Positions 1 through 10,188 of a stretch of 18,242 nt of DNA are shown piece by piece. The stretch is from Gloeopeniophorella convolvens. Its lineage: Eukaryota > Basidiomycota > Agaricomycetes > Russulales. A program made the translations under genes and the position numbers. The DNA lies in assembly GCA_022496205.1 (NCBI GenBank), contig WTXD01000202.1, positions 1-18,242 of the forward strand. The letters run 5' to 3'. The notes below the pieces were generated by a model that was not told the DNA's origin, ran no database searches, and saw nothing but the letters and a program-made list of their open reading frames with translations. The number at the start of each line of letters is the position of its first letter. Positions within the stretch are counted from its first letter, which is position 1.

Positions 1-1275
1 GGAAGAGCAGGTACGCCATCCGCGTTCTAGTGATCCTTGTGGCTGAAGAGTTTGCCTAGACTCATGTCCATCATGGGTGCACACATGGAATTGCGCACGC
101 GACTGGAGTGCGTACGCCCATAGTGTCTCCGGCATCTACTGACAGTGCGCAGGCGGTTCATGCACACCACTCGGCTTGGTGGAGCCTTTATTCGCTGGTT
201 CTGGAAGTCGGGTCAGCAATATGCAGTGAGTTTCCATTGTGACCTGCCTCGCACCTGCCGTTCACCAGACCTCGCAGCTCGACGTGATGAGCATCCCAAA
301 AGACTCGCCACTCCGCCATAGCCGTTCTCTATTTTGGGACACGGGTGCAAGCGATGAGGGCACTCCTCGCGCGGGGTATTTCCATGCTCTTGTCAATGAG
401 GGCAAGATCAAACTGGTCGCTCCTGCGCGCGCGGTGCGGTTTGGGGAGGACGGACATTCCGTCGTGCTTGAGGATGGGCGTGTGCTACCCGCTGCCGCGG
501 TCGTCCTTGGCACAGGGTATCAATCCACCTGGAATCCCATCCTCGATGGTGAGCATCCACTGTGAACGCCAGCGCAAATGTACTGACCATGTTGCAAAAG
601 ACGAGACGATGGAGGACCTCGGGCTGAAGCAGCATCCTCCGGATTCGGAGAACGCATATCACTGGGACTACACCAGCCTCGCGAACCCGCCTGCGTCACC
701 GCCGAAAGCTTTGTGGGCCTCATCTATTTATCGCGGTCTAGTCCCAACGAAGACACTCTTCAATCGAGATTTCGCCCTCAATGGAGCAGTGGTATGCTGC
801 TCAGTCGGCCTGACAGTGCAATGTTACTCACATAATCATGTGTGGCGTGCCATGTAGCTTTCGCCTCACCATACCTATGTATCCGAGGTATCTGCGCACT
901 GGATCTGCGCGTACTTCCGGCGCGACGAGCTGCGCCTCCCTCGGAGCGAGCAGGACGCCCGCGAAGTAGCTGAGCAGCATGCGGCATGGGTGCGGCAGCG
1001 CTACCCGTCCGCGCTCCGGTGCTGGAATGAAAGCTACGCGAGCTACATCGCGTACTTCTCGTGCGTAACATCCCATCTTGGAATTCCGCGCAGCTAATCG
1101 CCGTCGTTGCCTCAGATGGCCGCAGTTCACCGATGACCTCCTAGAGGATCTGGGGCTTCGCAGTGAGCGCAGCGGGGGGAATTGGCTGACGTGGCCGTTC
1201 AAGACCATCGACGTCGCCGAGATAGCTACCCTGAAGGAAGAACGAGACGCCAAGCGAAAGCTCACGGCATCCTGA
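1..1275 (+). CDS. Flavin-containing monooxygenase, C-terminal two-thirds (5' end outside window)
   Basis: This is a probable FAD- and NAD(P)H-dependent monooxygenase of the family common in Agaricomycetes, which oxidises small molecules. I read seven exons: 1-10, 60-107, 153-225, 269-548, 601-791, 858-1060 and 1116-1275. The introns are 43-66 nt, all GT..AG, and the phases join without a stop, giving 320 visible codons before TGA. Family landmarks are a GKIKLVAPARAV strand, the VVLGTGYQSTW motif (the FMO-type ATGY box after the second Rossmann fold), SIYRGLVP followed by FNRDFALNGAV, EVSAHWICAYF, and the C-terminal DDLLEDLGLRSERSGGNWLT box. The N-terminal FAD motif lies upstream of base 1. 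Nothing visible is broken. Substrate cannot be told from sequence. The gene converges on the minus-strand gene at 1874. The exon structure is my own splice reading, most secure from 269 onward. Confidence 0.85.
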
Positions 1276-1873
1276 TACACTTCGCGCCTTTTGCTGCTAC
1301 GGAATCTCGAATCGACACTGGCGTATGAATGATGCATTCGTTCCCTTCTGAATGTTGCTCTCTGGCGCGATTCGACTTGCTTATAGACTGAACACGCGAA
1401 CGCGAGATGTCGAGATGACAGATTCTTTTGGATAGTGATCATGGGATTGTCTCGATCATGACTCGAGCTTCGGGCCCCCCATACAACGTAGTGCAGCTGG
1501 ACTCAGTCATGTACACATCTAGGACGTGAAACAACAGAGCAATGAATTACCAATCATGCCAGGTCTACAAAGCGCATAATTTGCGTGTGCTCTCCCATGT
1601 CAAGTCAAGACCCTCCAGAGCAGGCCCGGCCGGAAAGGCAAATGGGACAACTTGAAGCGATATCTATTTCGTTTCAGCGACAAAAAATGTTTGTAGTTGC
1701 ACAACAAAGCGTCAACAGTATCTCCACATGCCCATGGACAACTATAAATACAAAGCAGATGAGAGCAAGAAAACAGATCGGAGTATAAACGTGACAGAGA
1801 ACATTGTGTGCGATGAGTGCTACGACCTCAGTACACGCCTACAAATTCAATGATAAGGATCTCTGTAAGGATG
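1276..1873. other. Convergent intergenic region, no gene seen
   Basis: This stretch lies between the stop codons of two converging genes and should hold their 3' UTRs and terminators. It is less GC-rich than the flanks. I see no convincing ORF, tRNA or repeat. A TATAAATA-like string on the plus strand near 1743-1750 has no credible gene behind it. Confidence 0.5.
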
Positions 1874-2727
1874 TTAGGCAATCTCCAACACGAATCTAGC
1901 GGCGCCGGTATACCCGTTCGGTTCAACTTGGATTATGCGCATCCACCGACCCGCAAGATCCCCGAAGGTTACCAAATTCGCCGGCGGCGCCTGGGGAGCA
2001 GTGGGAGGGGGCTGTGCAGTCCAGTCTGCAGCGCCCTGATGGGCGCTGCCATGAGCAGCCGAGTTCTGCGTCGGAACATAGCTTGCTGCATTGTCTGGAC
2101 GGGGCACCTAGAGAAGGCTTCAGCGGCGTCAACGGTGAGTGTGAATTGTGTGTACTGGGTCGTTGAAGGCATAGCCGTTGGCGCTGTAACCCGCGCTCGG
2201 AGCCGGAGCAGGGCAGCTGTAGCTAGGGACTCCCGGATAGCCTGCAGCATTTCCAGGAGCATAGTCTGTGGACGCGTTCGTAGCCTGTATTGCCGTCACA
2301 GTTGGCGCAATACCCTTCCAAAGGTCGTGGGGACTCATCGGGGGTATAACCGGACAGAACTGATTGCATGCATCGCACGGAATAGTACGCTGGCCAACGG
2401 AATCCGGTGGCATATACTGCGGCCACCCGTGGGTGCTGTGAGACACAGTGGGCGACGTCTCTCCCCACAATGGCTGCACGCCGAGGTCCCAGCCGTATGG
2501 AGACTGAGGATCGGTATCGGAAATGGTGAGTCCAACGCAGGCACAAACGACAAAGCGTGATGGGAGCTGTGACGCAGGGTACTCACGGTGTGCGTCTGGT
2601 GAGCGATGTTCAGACCATCGGCCTGCGGGATGGCAGCCTCGAGATGGTCGTGGGATAGTGCCGGGTCCCCCAAAGGGCTGTAGAAAGCCCTCGCTTTGGT
2701 GCCGGGGCTACAGCGTTCTTGGGTCAT
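1874..2727 (-). CDS. Hypothetical protein, three exons, Pro/Tyr/Ser-rich
   Basis: I do not recognise this protein. On the minus strand I read ATG at 2727 and exons 2727-2587, 2503-2156 and 2107-1874. The introns run 2586-2504 (GTGAGT..CAG) and 2155-2108 (GTACAC..TAG), and both are phase 0. The product is 240 aa. It has no signal peptide or membrane helix. It is rich in Pro, Tyr, Ala and Ser (for example YPGVPSYSCPAPAPSAGYSA), so largely disordered. It carries one small cysteine group, CDACNQFC, at about residues 90-97. The case for a gene is that phases match at both junctions, the composition changes from random to low-complexity coding type, and a TATA box lies 68 nt upstream of the ATG. 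A 247-codon ORF on the opposite strand (1817-2560) is Arg/Ser-rich and looks like its shadow. The last intron and C-terminus are the least certain parts. Confidence 0.5.
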
Positions 2728-2794
2728 CTCAAGAGGGAAGATGATACAGCAGTGAGGAGTGTGGTACTGACCGCCTGGAGTACTGCAGGCCCAT

Positions 2795-2802
2795 CTTTTA
2801 TA
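2795..2802 (-). promoter_or_regulatory. TATA box of the minus-strand hypothetical gene
   Basis: The minus strand reads TATAAAAG, a full consensus match. A CT-rich stretch follows about 30-50 nt downstream, where transcription would start, and the ATG is at 2727, giving a predicted 5' UTR of about 35-45 nt. Confidence 0.5.
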
Positions 2803-3011
2803 ACCGCCATGCACGCCTCGGCAGGGTGGCTAGTAGATATCAGAGAACCCAGGCTCGTTTGAGCCAGCCTCTCGGTATGGCGACCGTGCTCGAAGGGCGC
2901 AAAATGTGCAAGCCAATCACAAAAAGCTGTGATTGAATTCAAGTCGGTTGGCGCTTCGAACCAGCGGTGCACCGCGCGCCACGCTACGGGGGTTCCTAGC
3001 TTGTAGTGCCG

Positions 3012-3025
3012 AACTGTAAGTTACA
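3012..3025. repeat. Target-site duplication, 5' copy
   Basis: AACTGTAAGTTACA here is repeated exactly at 10356-10369, directly after the poly(A) tract. The first two A's are ambiguous at the 3' copy because they merge with the tail, so the duplication is 12-14 bp. This marks the insertion boundaries of the LINE. Confidence 0.9.
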
Positions 3026-3106
3026 CACCACCATCACTATAGGGAAACCGCCTGGCGTCCTCGCGACCCCTACAGTTGATTGTCGTTCTAGAGCATCCTG
3101 CATACA

Positions 3107-6100
3107 ATGTCATCCCTTCCCGGCGACCCCCCGGGGCCTCAGACTGACCCACCGGGGTCTATTTATGAGCCGTCCAGCCAGCCCACGCAGGACGGCTGCT
3201 CAGCACTTCAAACCTGGGCAACCAACAACAACTCCGAATCGGCCATCGTCGCCGTAGCCCCCGAACTTGTCAATCGCTATGGCTTCGCTCGAGGAGTCCT
3301 CCCCACGGATCCTGATTTCGCGCACATCGACGAAGTCAGAGGCGACTCTGTCGCCGGAATCTACCAAGCAGACACGGTCAACGAAATCGCCATCCAGTTT
3401 GCGCAACAAGCCAAACACCCCGCCGCCCCGGCCCCACCGGGCTGGTGGGACTCTGGCGATTCTGACCCTAGCGACCACATCGAGTGGGCGAACCACAACG
3501 CCACGTCTACAGACATCCTCGAGACCATCAGCTCCATCGCCAAAGGGGCAGCCCTTGGCCTCGCATCTACCACGCCCCCTTCGGACTCCGGCATTATCGA
3601 TAATGCACGCCAGGAAGTCGCGAGGCTCGCGGCTATCCTCGGCCCGTACCCGGCCCGACTCGTCGTATGCGAAACCTGTGCCAGCGCAGACCACGACGAC
3701 ACCATCACCGACAAGGACTTCGCGTCCCTCCTCGTATCTACTATCCCAGAACGCCAGAACATTCGAGAGCAACTCCTCGAGCTATACAAGTCCAAGCTGA
3801 CCAAAGAGTACAACGACAAGTACCCGGCAATGTCTGCCCAAATGCACGCAGATGCTAAGAAGGAACTTGATTTCGAGCTGGCTGACTACCGCGCCACCAT
3901 GACTGCAGATGGTCAACTCAACGTCAAAGAAGAGATTGAACAGCACAACAAAGCCTACCGCGCAGACCAACTACGCCAACGCCGCCTCGAGGTCGACCTC
4001 GACCCAACCTTCCAAGGCAACCTCGCTAACCTCGACCAGCTCGTACTCGACGAACGTCGAAACGAGATCCTCAACGACCCGCGTTTCAAGGCAACGCTCT
4101 TCCAATTCAAACAGGATGAGTACGCTGCGGCGCTACAAAGAGTCCGCGACGAACTCCGCAGCTTCGTCGATGCCGAGCGCGACAGACTTATTGACTCTAT
4201 TCGCTACCACGCGCTCATTGCGGCGCAACAAGCTCACCTTCATCACCCAGAGAAAGCCTTTCTGCCAGGCTCAACCAACATCAGTGCAGCGCAATACGAA
4301 CAAGCGGGAGCGCTGGTTAACCGCCAGAATGTCGTCCCACCGGACTTCAACGCCATTCTCGACCGAGCGGTCCCACAAGACTTCAAGGTAGAGGACACCG
4401 AACAACCGAGAATCCCATCTCGCGAAGGATCCAAAACCCCTCAAGCAGAACGACGGCCCACTACGCCATTATCATACGTAACGTGGCCGGAGGAGACCGT
4501 ACAAGCCACCAATGGCGGTCTCGCCGCGAGCATACATAACCCTTCCAGACCACCCTCACCCATACAGGTAGACCCGCCAGCTCACTCAGAACCACCCGTC
4601 CGCGCAGCCTCGCAAGAGTCGGTCGACTATGAGGCAATTCTAGACGCGACGGGTAGGAATAAACTAAAAGAGCTCAAGATGGAGGTCGAGCAAACGGTCA
4701 TCCAAGAACCCAACTACTTCGACATGTCCGACGCGACCAAGCCTCCGGGCTGGCTCGCCGCCCTCAACAAATCCATCACCGACAACTTCTCAGAGCTTAA
4801 CGCTCGCCTTCAGCGCCTCGAAACTAACAACCCGTTGTTACAGAAATCCGCTGCGTCCGGCGGCGGATTCAGTCGGGTGGTCGTCTCCAACCCCGAGACG
4901 CTCACTAAATCACAGAACGCACGCATCGACGACGCAGTTGCGTCTAACCCTCTCGACCCGAACAATAACCCACCACCTGAGGGCGCCTTCGAGGTCTACT
5001 CCAAAGCAGTCTGGACCAAAGCAACAGGCGTCCCAGGCAGCAAGGCGGTCGCAGATGCCGAAGCCACCATGGCTTCCTTCCAGAACCAACCCGACAAGAC
5101 TCGGGCTCAGCAGACCATCGACGCAGCCCGCCGAACCTTCGCTGACCCTCCTCCTCACCCTCTTACGCGACAGAACGAATGGCACGGAGTAACTTACGCC
5201 AGAGCGGCGGGGAAGAACCGTTCCAAGAAAGACCCCGCCGTCGCCAAAGCCTCGGTCACACTCACCGACCAGGCCAAACCAGAGAACGCCCCGCCGACCA
5301 AAGCGAACGAACCTCTTCCCCCCACGGAGGTGGTCGTTCTCCGCCAAACGGGCGCAATGGACTCGTTCGTCACCCATGAACGTACCTCTGAGTATAACAT
5401 TTGCCAGCGTGTCCAACGTCTCCTACGCGACAATCGAGTCAACCTACCACTCGTAGCAGGACGTTGGGCACGCAACACCAACAACTACGTGTACCGCTTC
5501 GCGGATCACGTTAACCCAGACCGTATCAAGCAGATAGCTCACCTCCTACTCGCTCCCTTCCCCGAAGGCGGGGAAGTACTCATCCACAACGCGTGGTCTC
5601 GCGTTGCTCTGCACGGCGTCCCATGTTACCCCATCGGGGACAATGGGGACCGCGAGGGCGCCATTTATACAGAAGGCCAACTCGTCCAAGAACTCACCTA
5701 CGCTAACCCCTCACTCAAGAACATGAAGTTTACTCTGACCCCACGATGGGTCAGACGCCCTAGCGAAATGCAGGGGCAATCGCTCTCTTCCATATCTTTC
5801 GCTTTCACCGACTACGACGGTGAAATAACTAAGTCCCTCTTGAAGAACAGCGAAATCTTCATGTTCGGTAAACGCGTCAAATGCGAGAAATGGGTCACCC
5901 GCCCGACCCTCACCCAATGCAACCGGTGCTGGCAGTTCGGCCATCTCGCACCCACTTGCAGACTGTCGAAAGACAAACACTGCTGCTATATCTGCGGCGG
6001 CAACCACCTCTCAGCCAACCACGCAACCGACTGCGTCAACAAGACCGACATCAAGCGCCACCCCCAACACGGCGCTTGCCAATGCGTCTTCAAATGCATC

Positions 6101-6223
6101 AACTGCAAACGGGCCGGTCGGACCGGTGACATCACCGACCACCACGCTCGCTCACCCGAGTGCCCACTCCGGAAGAAATATAAGATCCCCGCCATCGACT
6201 CCATCGATGAGGATCATATATGA
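3107..6223 (+). CDS. LINE ORF1, gag-like nucleic-acid-binding protein with zinc knuckles
   Basis: The product is an intact 1038-aa protein, presumably the RNA-binding partner of the retrotransposon RNP. The N-terminus (to about residue 200) is Pro/Ser/Thr-rich. About residues 210-380 are highly charged and probably helical or coiled-coil. About 430-520 is another Pro-rich linker. A folded region at about 770-935 includes NTNNYVYRF, RRM-like as in other LINE ORF1 proteins. The C-terminus is a zinc cluster: a canonical CCHC knuckle at C938, C941, H946 and C951, a second C960-X2-C963 group with H967/H972 and C976, then CINC (997-1000) with H1012/H1013 and C1019. The first ATG after the element's 5' end is used. 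The stop overlaps the ORF2 start as ATGA at 6220-6223. At 1038 aa it is long for a LINE ORF1. It has no frameshift or stop, unlike ORF2. Confidence 0.9.
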   Translation: MSSLPGDPPGPQTDPPGSIYEPSSQPTQDGCSALQTWATNNNSESAIVAVAPELVNRYGFARGVLPTDPDFAHIDEVRGDSVAGIYQADTVNEIAIQFAQQAKHPAAPAPPGWWDSGDSDPSDHIEWANHNATSTDILETISSIAKGAALGLASTTPPSDSGIIDNARQEVARLAAILGPYPARLVVCETCASADHDDTITDKDFASLLVSTIPERQNIREQLLELYKSKLTKEYNDKYPAMSAQMHADAKKELDFELADYRATMTADGQLNVKEEIEQHNKAYRADQLRQRRLEVDLDPTFQGNLANLDQLVLDERRNEILNDPRFKATLFQFKQDEYAAALQRVRDELRSFVDAERDRLIDSIRYHALIAAQQAHLHHPEKAFLPGSTNISAAQYEQAGALVNRQNVVPPDFNAILDRAVPQDFKVEDTEQPRIPSREGSKTPQAERRPTTPLSYVTWPEETVQATNGGLAASIHNPSRPPSPIQVDPPAHSEPPVRAASQESVDYEAILDATGRNKLKELKMEVEQTVIQEPNYFDMSDATKPPGWLAALNKSITDNFSELNARLQRLETNNPLLQKSAASGGGFSRVVVSNPETLTKSQNARIDDAVASNPLDPNNNPPPEGAFEVYSKAVWTKATGVPGSKAVADAEATMASFQNQPDKTRAQQTIDAARRTFADPPPHPLTRQNEWHGVTYARAAGKNRSKKDPAVAKASVTLTDQAKPENAPPTKANEPLPPTEVVVLRQTGAMDSFVTHERTSEYNICQRVQRLLRDNRVNLPLVAGRWARNTNNYVYRFADHVNPDRIKQIAHLLLAPFPEGGEVLIHNAWSRVALHGVPCYPIGDNGDREGAIYTEGQLVQELTYANPSLKNMKFTLTPRWVRRPSEMQGQSLSSISFAFTDYDGEITKSLLKNSEIFMFGKRVKCEKWVTRPTLTQCNRCWQFGHLAPTCRLSKDKHCCYICGGNHLSANHATDCVNKTDIKRHPQHGACQCVFKCINCKRAGRTGDITDHHARSPECPLRKKYKIPAIDSIDEDHI

Positions 6224-9200
6224 CTGATACACCCTTACGTATCATGAGCGTCAACATGAGACGCCGCAACGCAGCCACTCACGCCCTCCTCCTCGACAAC
6301 ACTAACAACTTCGATCTTATTCTTATTCAGGAACCCTGGTACCAACGAGTAGGGCTCATGCGCTCGACTCGGACCCCAATGGGGTCGAGGTACTTGGGAC
6401 AGTGGCAGCCCCTGGCTGGGACATCCACTATCCCCTAACTGCCGCACGCGCGACTGTCAAAGTCGTCGCTTACTCACGTACTCGATCACGTTATAAGATA
6501 ACGGCCCGACCGGACCGCGTCTCGCACCCGTGCGTGATCGCGCTGGATGTCCGGAAAGGCGACTTCCGCTGCGAAGTCATCAACGTCTACCACGACGTCG
6601 AAAACCCGACGTCACTCCACTCTCTCACACCCTATCTATTCAACCACTCGTCCCACCCTAGTCGCAGGCGACTTAACCTCCACCACCCATGTGGAGTCAC
6701 CCAGGGTGGGAGAGTCAGACCGCGCGTCCAACCTACTGGACTGGGCGGAACTCAACTTCCTCAACCTCATCAACGAACCCGGTGTCACGACTCGTTGGGG
6801 GGAAGGTGACCAAAGGGACTCTGTCATCGACCTCATGTGGGAGAACCTACAAGCACGCATTAACCGTACTTTCGTCAACCACAGCGTGACCGTGCCGCGA
6901 GCCTAGGCTCGGATCACTCGGCACTTCTCATCCACGCGCAGCCACTCGCGTCGCCAGAAGACTTCGAAGACGAACCGGCCCCACCGGTACGTCTTCGACC
7001 CGGACTATGCCGACAAATGGGCCGAAAACTTCCCCATTCGGCCGGCTGACTCAGTCCCACTCAACAACCAATGGCAACTAGACGGCGAGGCAGAGAGCCT
7101 CACTTACGACATTGACACCGCACTCGCGGCATCAATGAACAAGCGTAAACCGTCTAAGTTCGAATCCAAATGGTGGAACTCTGAGTGCCAAGCAGCCGTC
7201 AAGCTAGTCCGGGAGGCGCAAACAGACGAAGAACGCAAATCGCTTGCGAAAGAAATGAAGAAGAAAGTCAAGGTCGCCAAACGAGAATGGGCCAACAAAC
7301 TCCTCGGCTACGCTGACATAGACACGCTATGGTCAGTAGCCAAGTGGCGTCATGGCCGCCGCCTCAAAAACGTCCCTTTCCTCAAAGGGGACGACGGCCG
7401 ACTACTTGACTCATCTCCGCTCATTGCTGACGCGTTCCAGAGGAGATGCTTTAACGCCACTCCCCCTGAAGTCCCGCTTCGGTTCCCAGATGACCCGCCT
7501 ATCCACCCAACGAGGCCGCATCATCCTATCTGCGAACAAGAGATAGATGACTGCCTCAAAGACGCGTCACAACGGTCTGCCCCAGGCCTAAGTGGACATG
7601 CGTACAATCTCATCAAACGAGTCTGGGCCCTCCACCCGGCCCGGATCACGCGACTCTTTGACGCGTGCCTCAAACTCGGTCACCACCCCCGACCATGGAA
7701 GACCGCCATGGTCGTCATGATCCCAAACCGAACCGGACTGACTACTCACAGGTCAAAAACTGGCGCCCGATCGCTCTACTAGAGTGCTTCGGCAAACTTC
7801 TTGAGAAAGTGATGACGCGCAGAATCCTTCATGACATAGGCACCCACCGCATCGTCCCCACCAATCAGTTTGGAGGCAGGAATGCCTCCAACTGTACGGA
7901 CGCCGGCCTCGCTATGGTGCATGACATACAGGCGGCCACCGAACAAGGACTGGTCGCCGGATGTCTCCTCTTCGACATCCAAGGCTTCTTCGACAATATC
8001 AACCACGATCGCGCCATCCAGATCATGCGCGATCTAGGTTTCTCTAACGAGACCTGCGAATGGACCAGATCATTCCTCGCAGACCGTAAAGTCAGACTCC
8101 GTTTCAACGGGTACACGGGCGACCCGATAGACCTGGCGGTTGGGACGCCGCAAGGCTCCCCGCTCTCACCCGTCTTATCCATCATCTACGCGTCCCCACT
8201 ACTCCACATTGGGAGAAAGTGGGCGAACACTTCGCTTAGTATGTACATGGACGACGGTAACATTTTCGCATGCGGCTCAGACTTCACTCGCGTCAAACTC
8301 CTATTACGAGACGCTTACGCTGACTGCCTTGACTGGCTTACGCGAGCCGGACTCCAAATCGAGGAGTCCAAAAGCGAACTCATCTTCTTTAGGAAACCCT
8401 GGAGCCGCGCGACCTTACCTAAGGCACTCAAAGTCTGGTCTCCGAAGAAAAATGCTGACATCATCATTCGCGCGTCAACTTGCGTGAGATACCTCGGCAT
8501 CTACTTCGACCCAACCCTCAAGTTCGACCAACACGTGAAAATCATGTGCGCACGCGCCAAAAGCTCAATCAACGCGCTACGCATTTGGGCAACTCCATCC
8601 GCGGCCTAGACCTCGCCAACTGGAGGCTGGCCATCAACGGCATTGTTCTCCCTGTCCTAACCTACGCTGCCCCGGTCTGGTACCGGGGTACAGGACAAAA
8701 AACTCTTATCCGCTCTCTTCAGACTGCCATGAACGACGGCATCCGACTCACCATGGGCGCGTTTCGTACGACGCCCATTGAACCCCTACAGATGCTGGCG
8801 GGCATTCTCCCCATGGACTTACGTCTGGAGATGCTCGTCAGCAACATGGCTTTGCGTTTATCCAAGCTAGACGCAAAATCACAACTACTCTCCCGACTCG
8901 GTAACGAATGGGGTGTCTGGGAGGACGGCGAACCGCCACTCCCCATCGCCATTCCCCGTTCGCGACCCATCCAAACTACCCTCACCCGGCTAGCCGCCAG
9001 AGTCATGCAAGGAGGCGAACGCCTCAACCTATACGCCGCGCCCCCATGGGCTCGCGGTAATAACTGGGGTAAACGTCTCATCATTGATACAAATACCTAC
9101 CGTGGCGACGCACGCAAACCCTACATACTTCGGCTCAAAGCCGACTCCATTGATCGCTCATCGAACACACTCTTTATTTTCACAGACGGCTCCCGTTTCG

Positions 9201-10188
9201 ACCCGGACGGGGATTCAGTCATGCACTCGGGCTACGGCGCGACCGTCTTCTTCCGAGGAGCGGAAACGGCCAACACGGCGAGGTCCCTCGGGACGACCGC
9301 CACTATATTTGATGCGGAGATGGCGGCCCTGGCTGCCGGGGCGACGATGGCCCAGACTACTCTTACGTCACACCCTGACTGCCGGCGCGTCATCTTTCTT
9401 TCGGACTCTTTTCATCCCTCCACACGATCTACTCTGCGCGCCCTCATGTGGCCCAGAAATACTCCCTAACATTCAAACAAACATTGACAATATCCTCTCT
9501 CATTCTAGGGACCTGACGGTGGAAATCCGGTGGTGCCCGGGGCACGCGGGAATCCTCGGCAATGAGCGCGCTGACGAGCTCGCCAAATCCGGCGTCTCCC
9601 TCCCCCTCCTTCCGAACCAGAGAGAACCCCACACTCTCTCCCATCAGCGAATGTCCAACAAGGAAGCTGCCGCGTTTGCTTGGAAACAACGCTGGCACGC
9701 ATCTCCTCGGCGATCGGACGCTTGGCGGGCTTACCCAACCCGCCTAACGGCAAACTCGCACCGGCTTACCAAGCCATGCATTCGGCAAAGACGGCCCGGC
9801 CCATCATATCCACATTCACCCGTCTCCTCACCGGCCACGCCTTCTGCGGTGCTACACCGCCATGATGAAGCCGACAGAACGCACGTCATGCGACTGTCCA
9901 GACGCTCCACTCCAGACCATCGAACACGTCCTCACTTCATGCCCACTCTACGCCGAACCCCGCCGAACCATCCTCCGTCCCATCGCCCACGACTACTCGC
10001 TGCACAAAATCTTCGGAACAAAGGAGGGGGGCGCCGCGCTGGCCAAGTTCATCGAGGCCACTCGCTGCCTGATGGTGCCCCGCACGCCCCTCAGCCCCCG
10101 GAACCCCCTGAAGGTCCCAGCGCGGTTACGGCCTATATGTGGCCACCGCTTTGTCGCTGTGAAAGCGCTCGGAACTCTAACGCCCTAG
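6220..10188 (+). pseudogene. LINE ORF2 (endonuclease, reverse transcriptase, RNase H), broken by about 13 frame changes
   Basis: ORF2 begins at the ATG overlapping the ORF1 stop. The AP-type endonuclease spans about 6220-6950: NMRRRN, IQEPW, GDL, LHHP and a distal SDH are present. The RT spans about 7560-8600, with NWRPIALL, VGTPQGSPLSPVLS and the catalytic YMDD at 8244-8255. RNase H spans about 9170-9600: Asp at 9185 (TDGS), Glu at 9317, Asp at 9404 and Asp at 9573 (NERADELAK). A C-terminal CDCPD..HVLTSCPLY motif covers about 9889-9950. The reading frame changes near 6361-6366, 6640-6655, 6673-6675, 6686-6688, 6710-6716, 6895-6905, 6984-6988, 7722-7726, 8584-8586, 9407-9413, 9474-9482, 9733-9738 and 9848-9853. 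Eleven of these have the sense of a one-base deletion. All premature stops follow from the shifts; I see no independent nonsense change. It is either an inactive copy or an error-bearing assembly. Confidence 0.85.

Noticed and set aside
1743..1750. TATAAATA string on the plus strand
   Set aside because: No credible plus-strand gene follows; it probably sits in 3' flanking sequence.
1817..2560. 247-codon plus-strand ORF
   Set aside because: It is Arg/Ser-rich with no recognisable motif, and it lies opposite a spliced minus-strand gene with matching phases and a TATA box. It is most likely the antisense shadow.
3033..3046. Match to the 3' half of the T7 promoter (TCACTATAGGGA) at the LINE 5' end
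   Set aside because: Only about 12 bases match and the rest of the promoter is absent. No vector sequence follows, and the position is explained as the start of the LINE 5' UTR.
6361..6720. Introns as the explanation for ORF2 frame changes
   Set aside because: The shifts are one base at a time with no missing or extra sequence between motifs, and a retrotransposed element should carry no introns.
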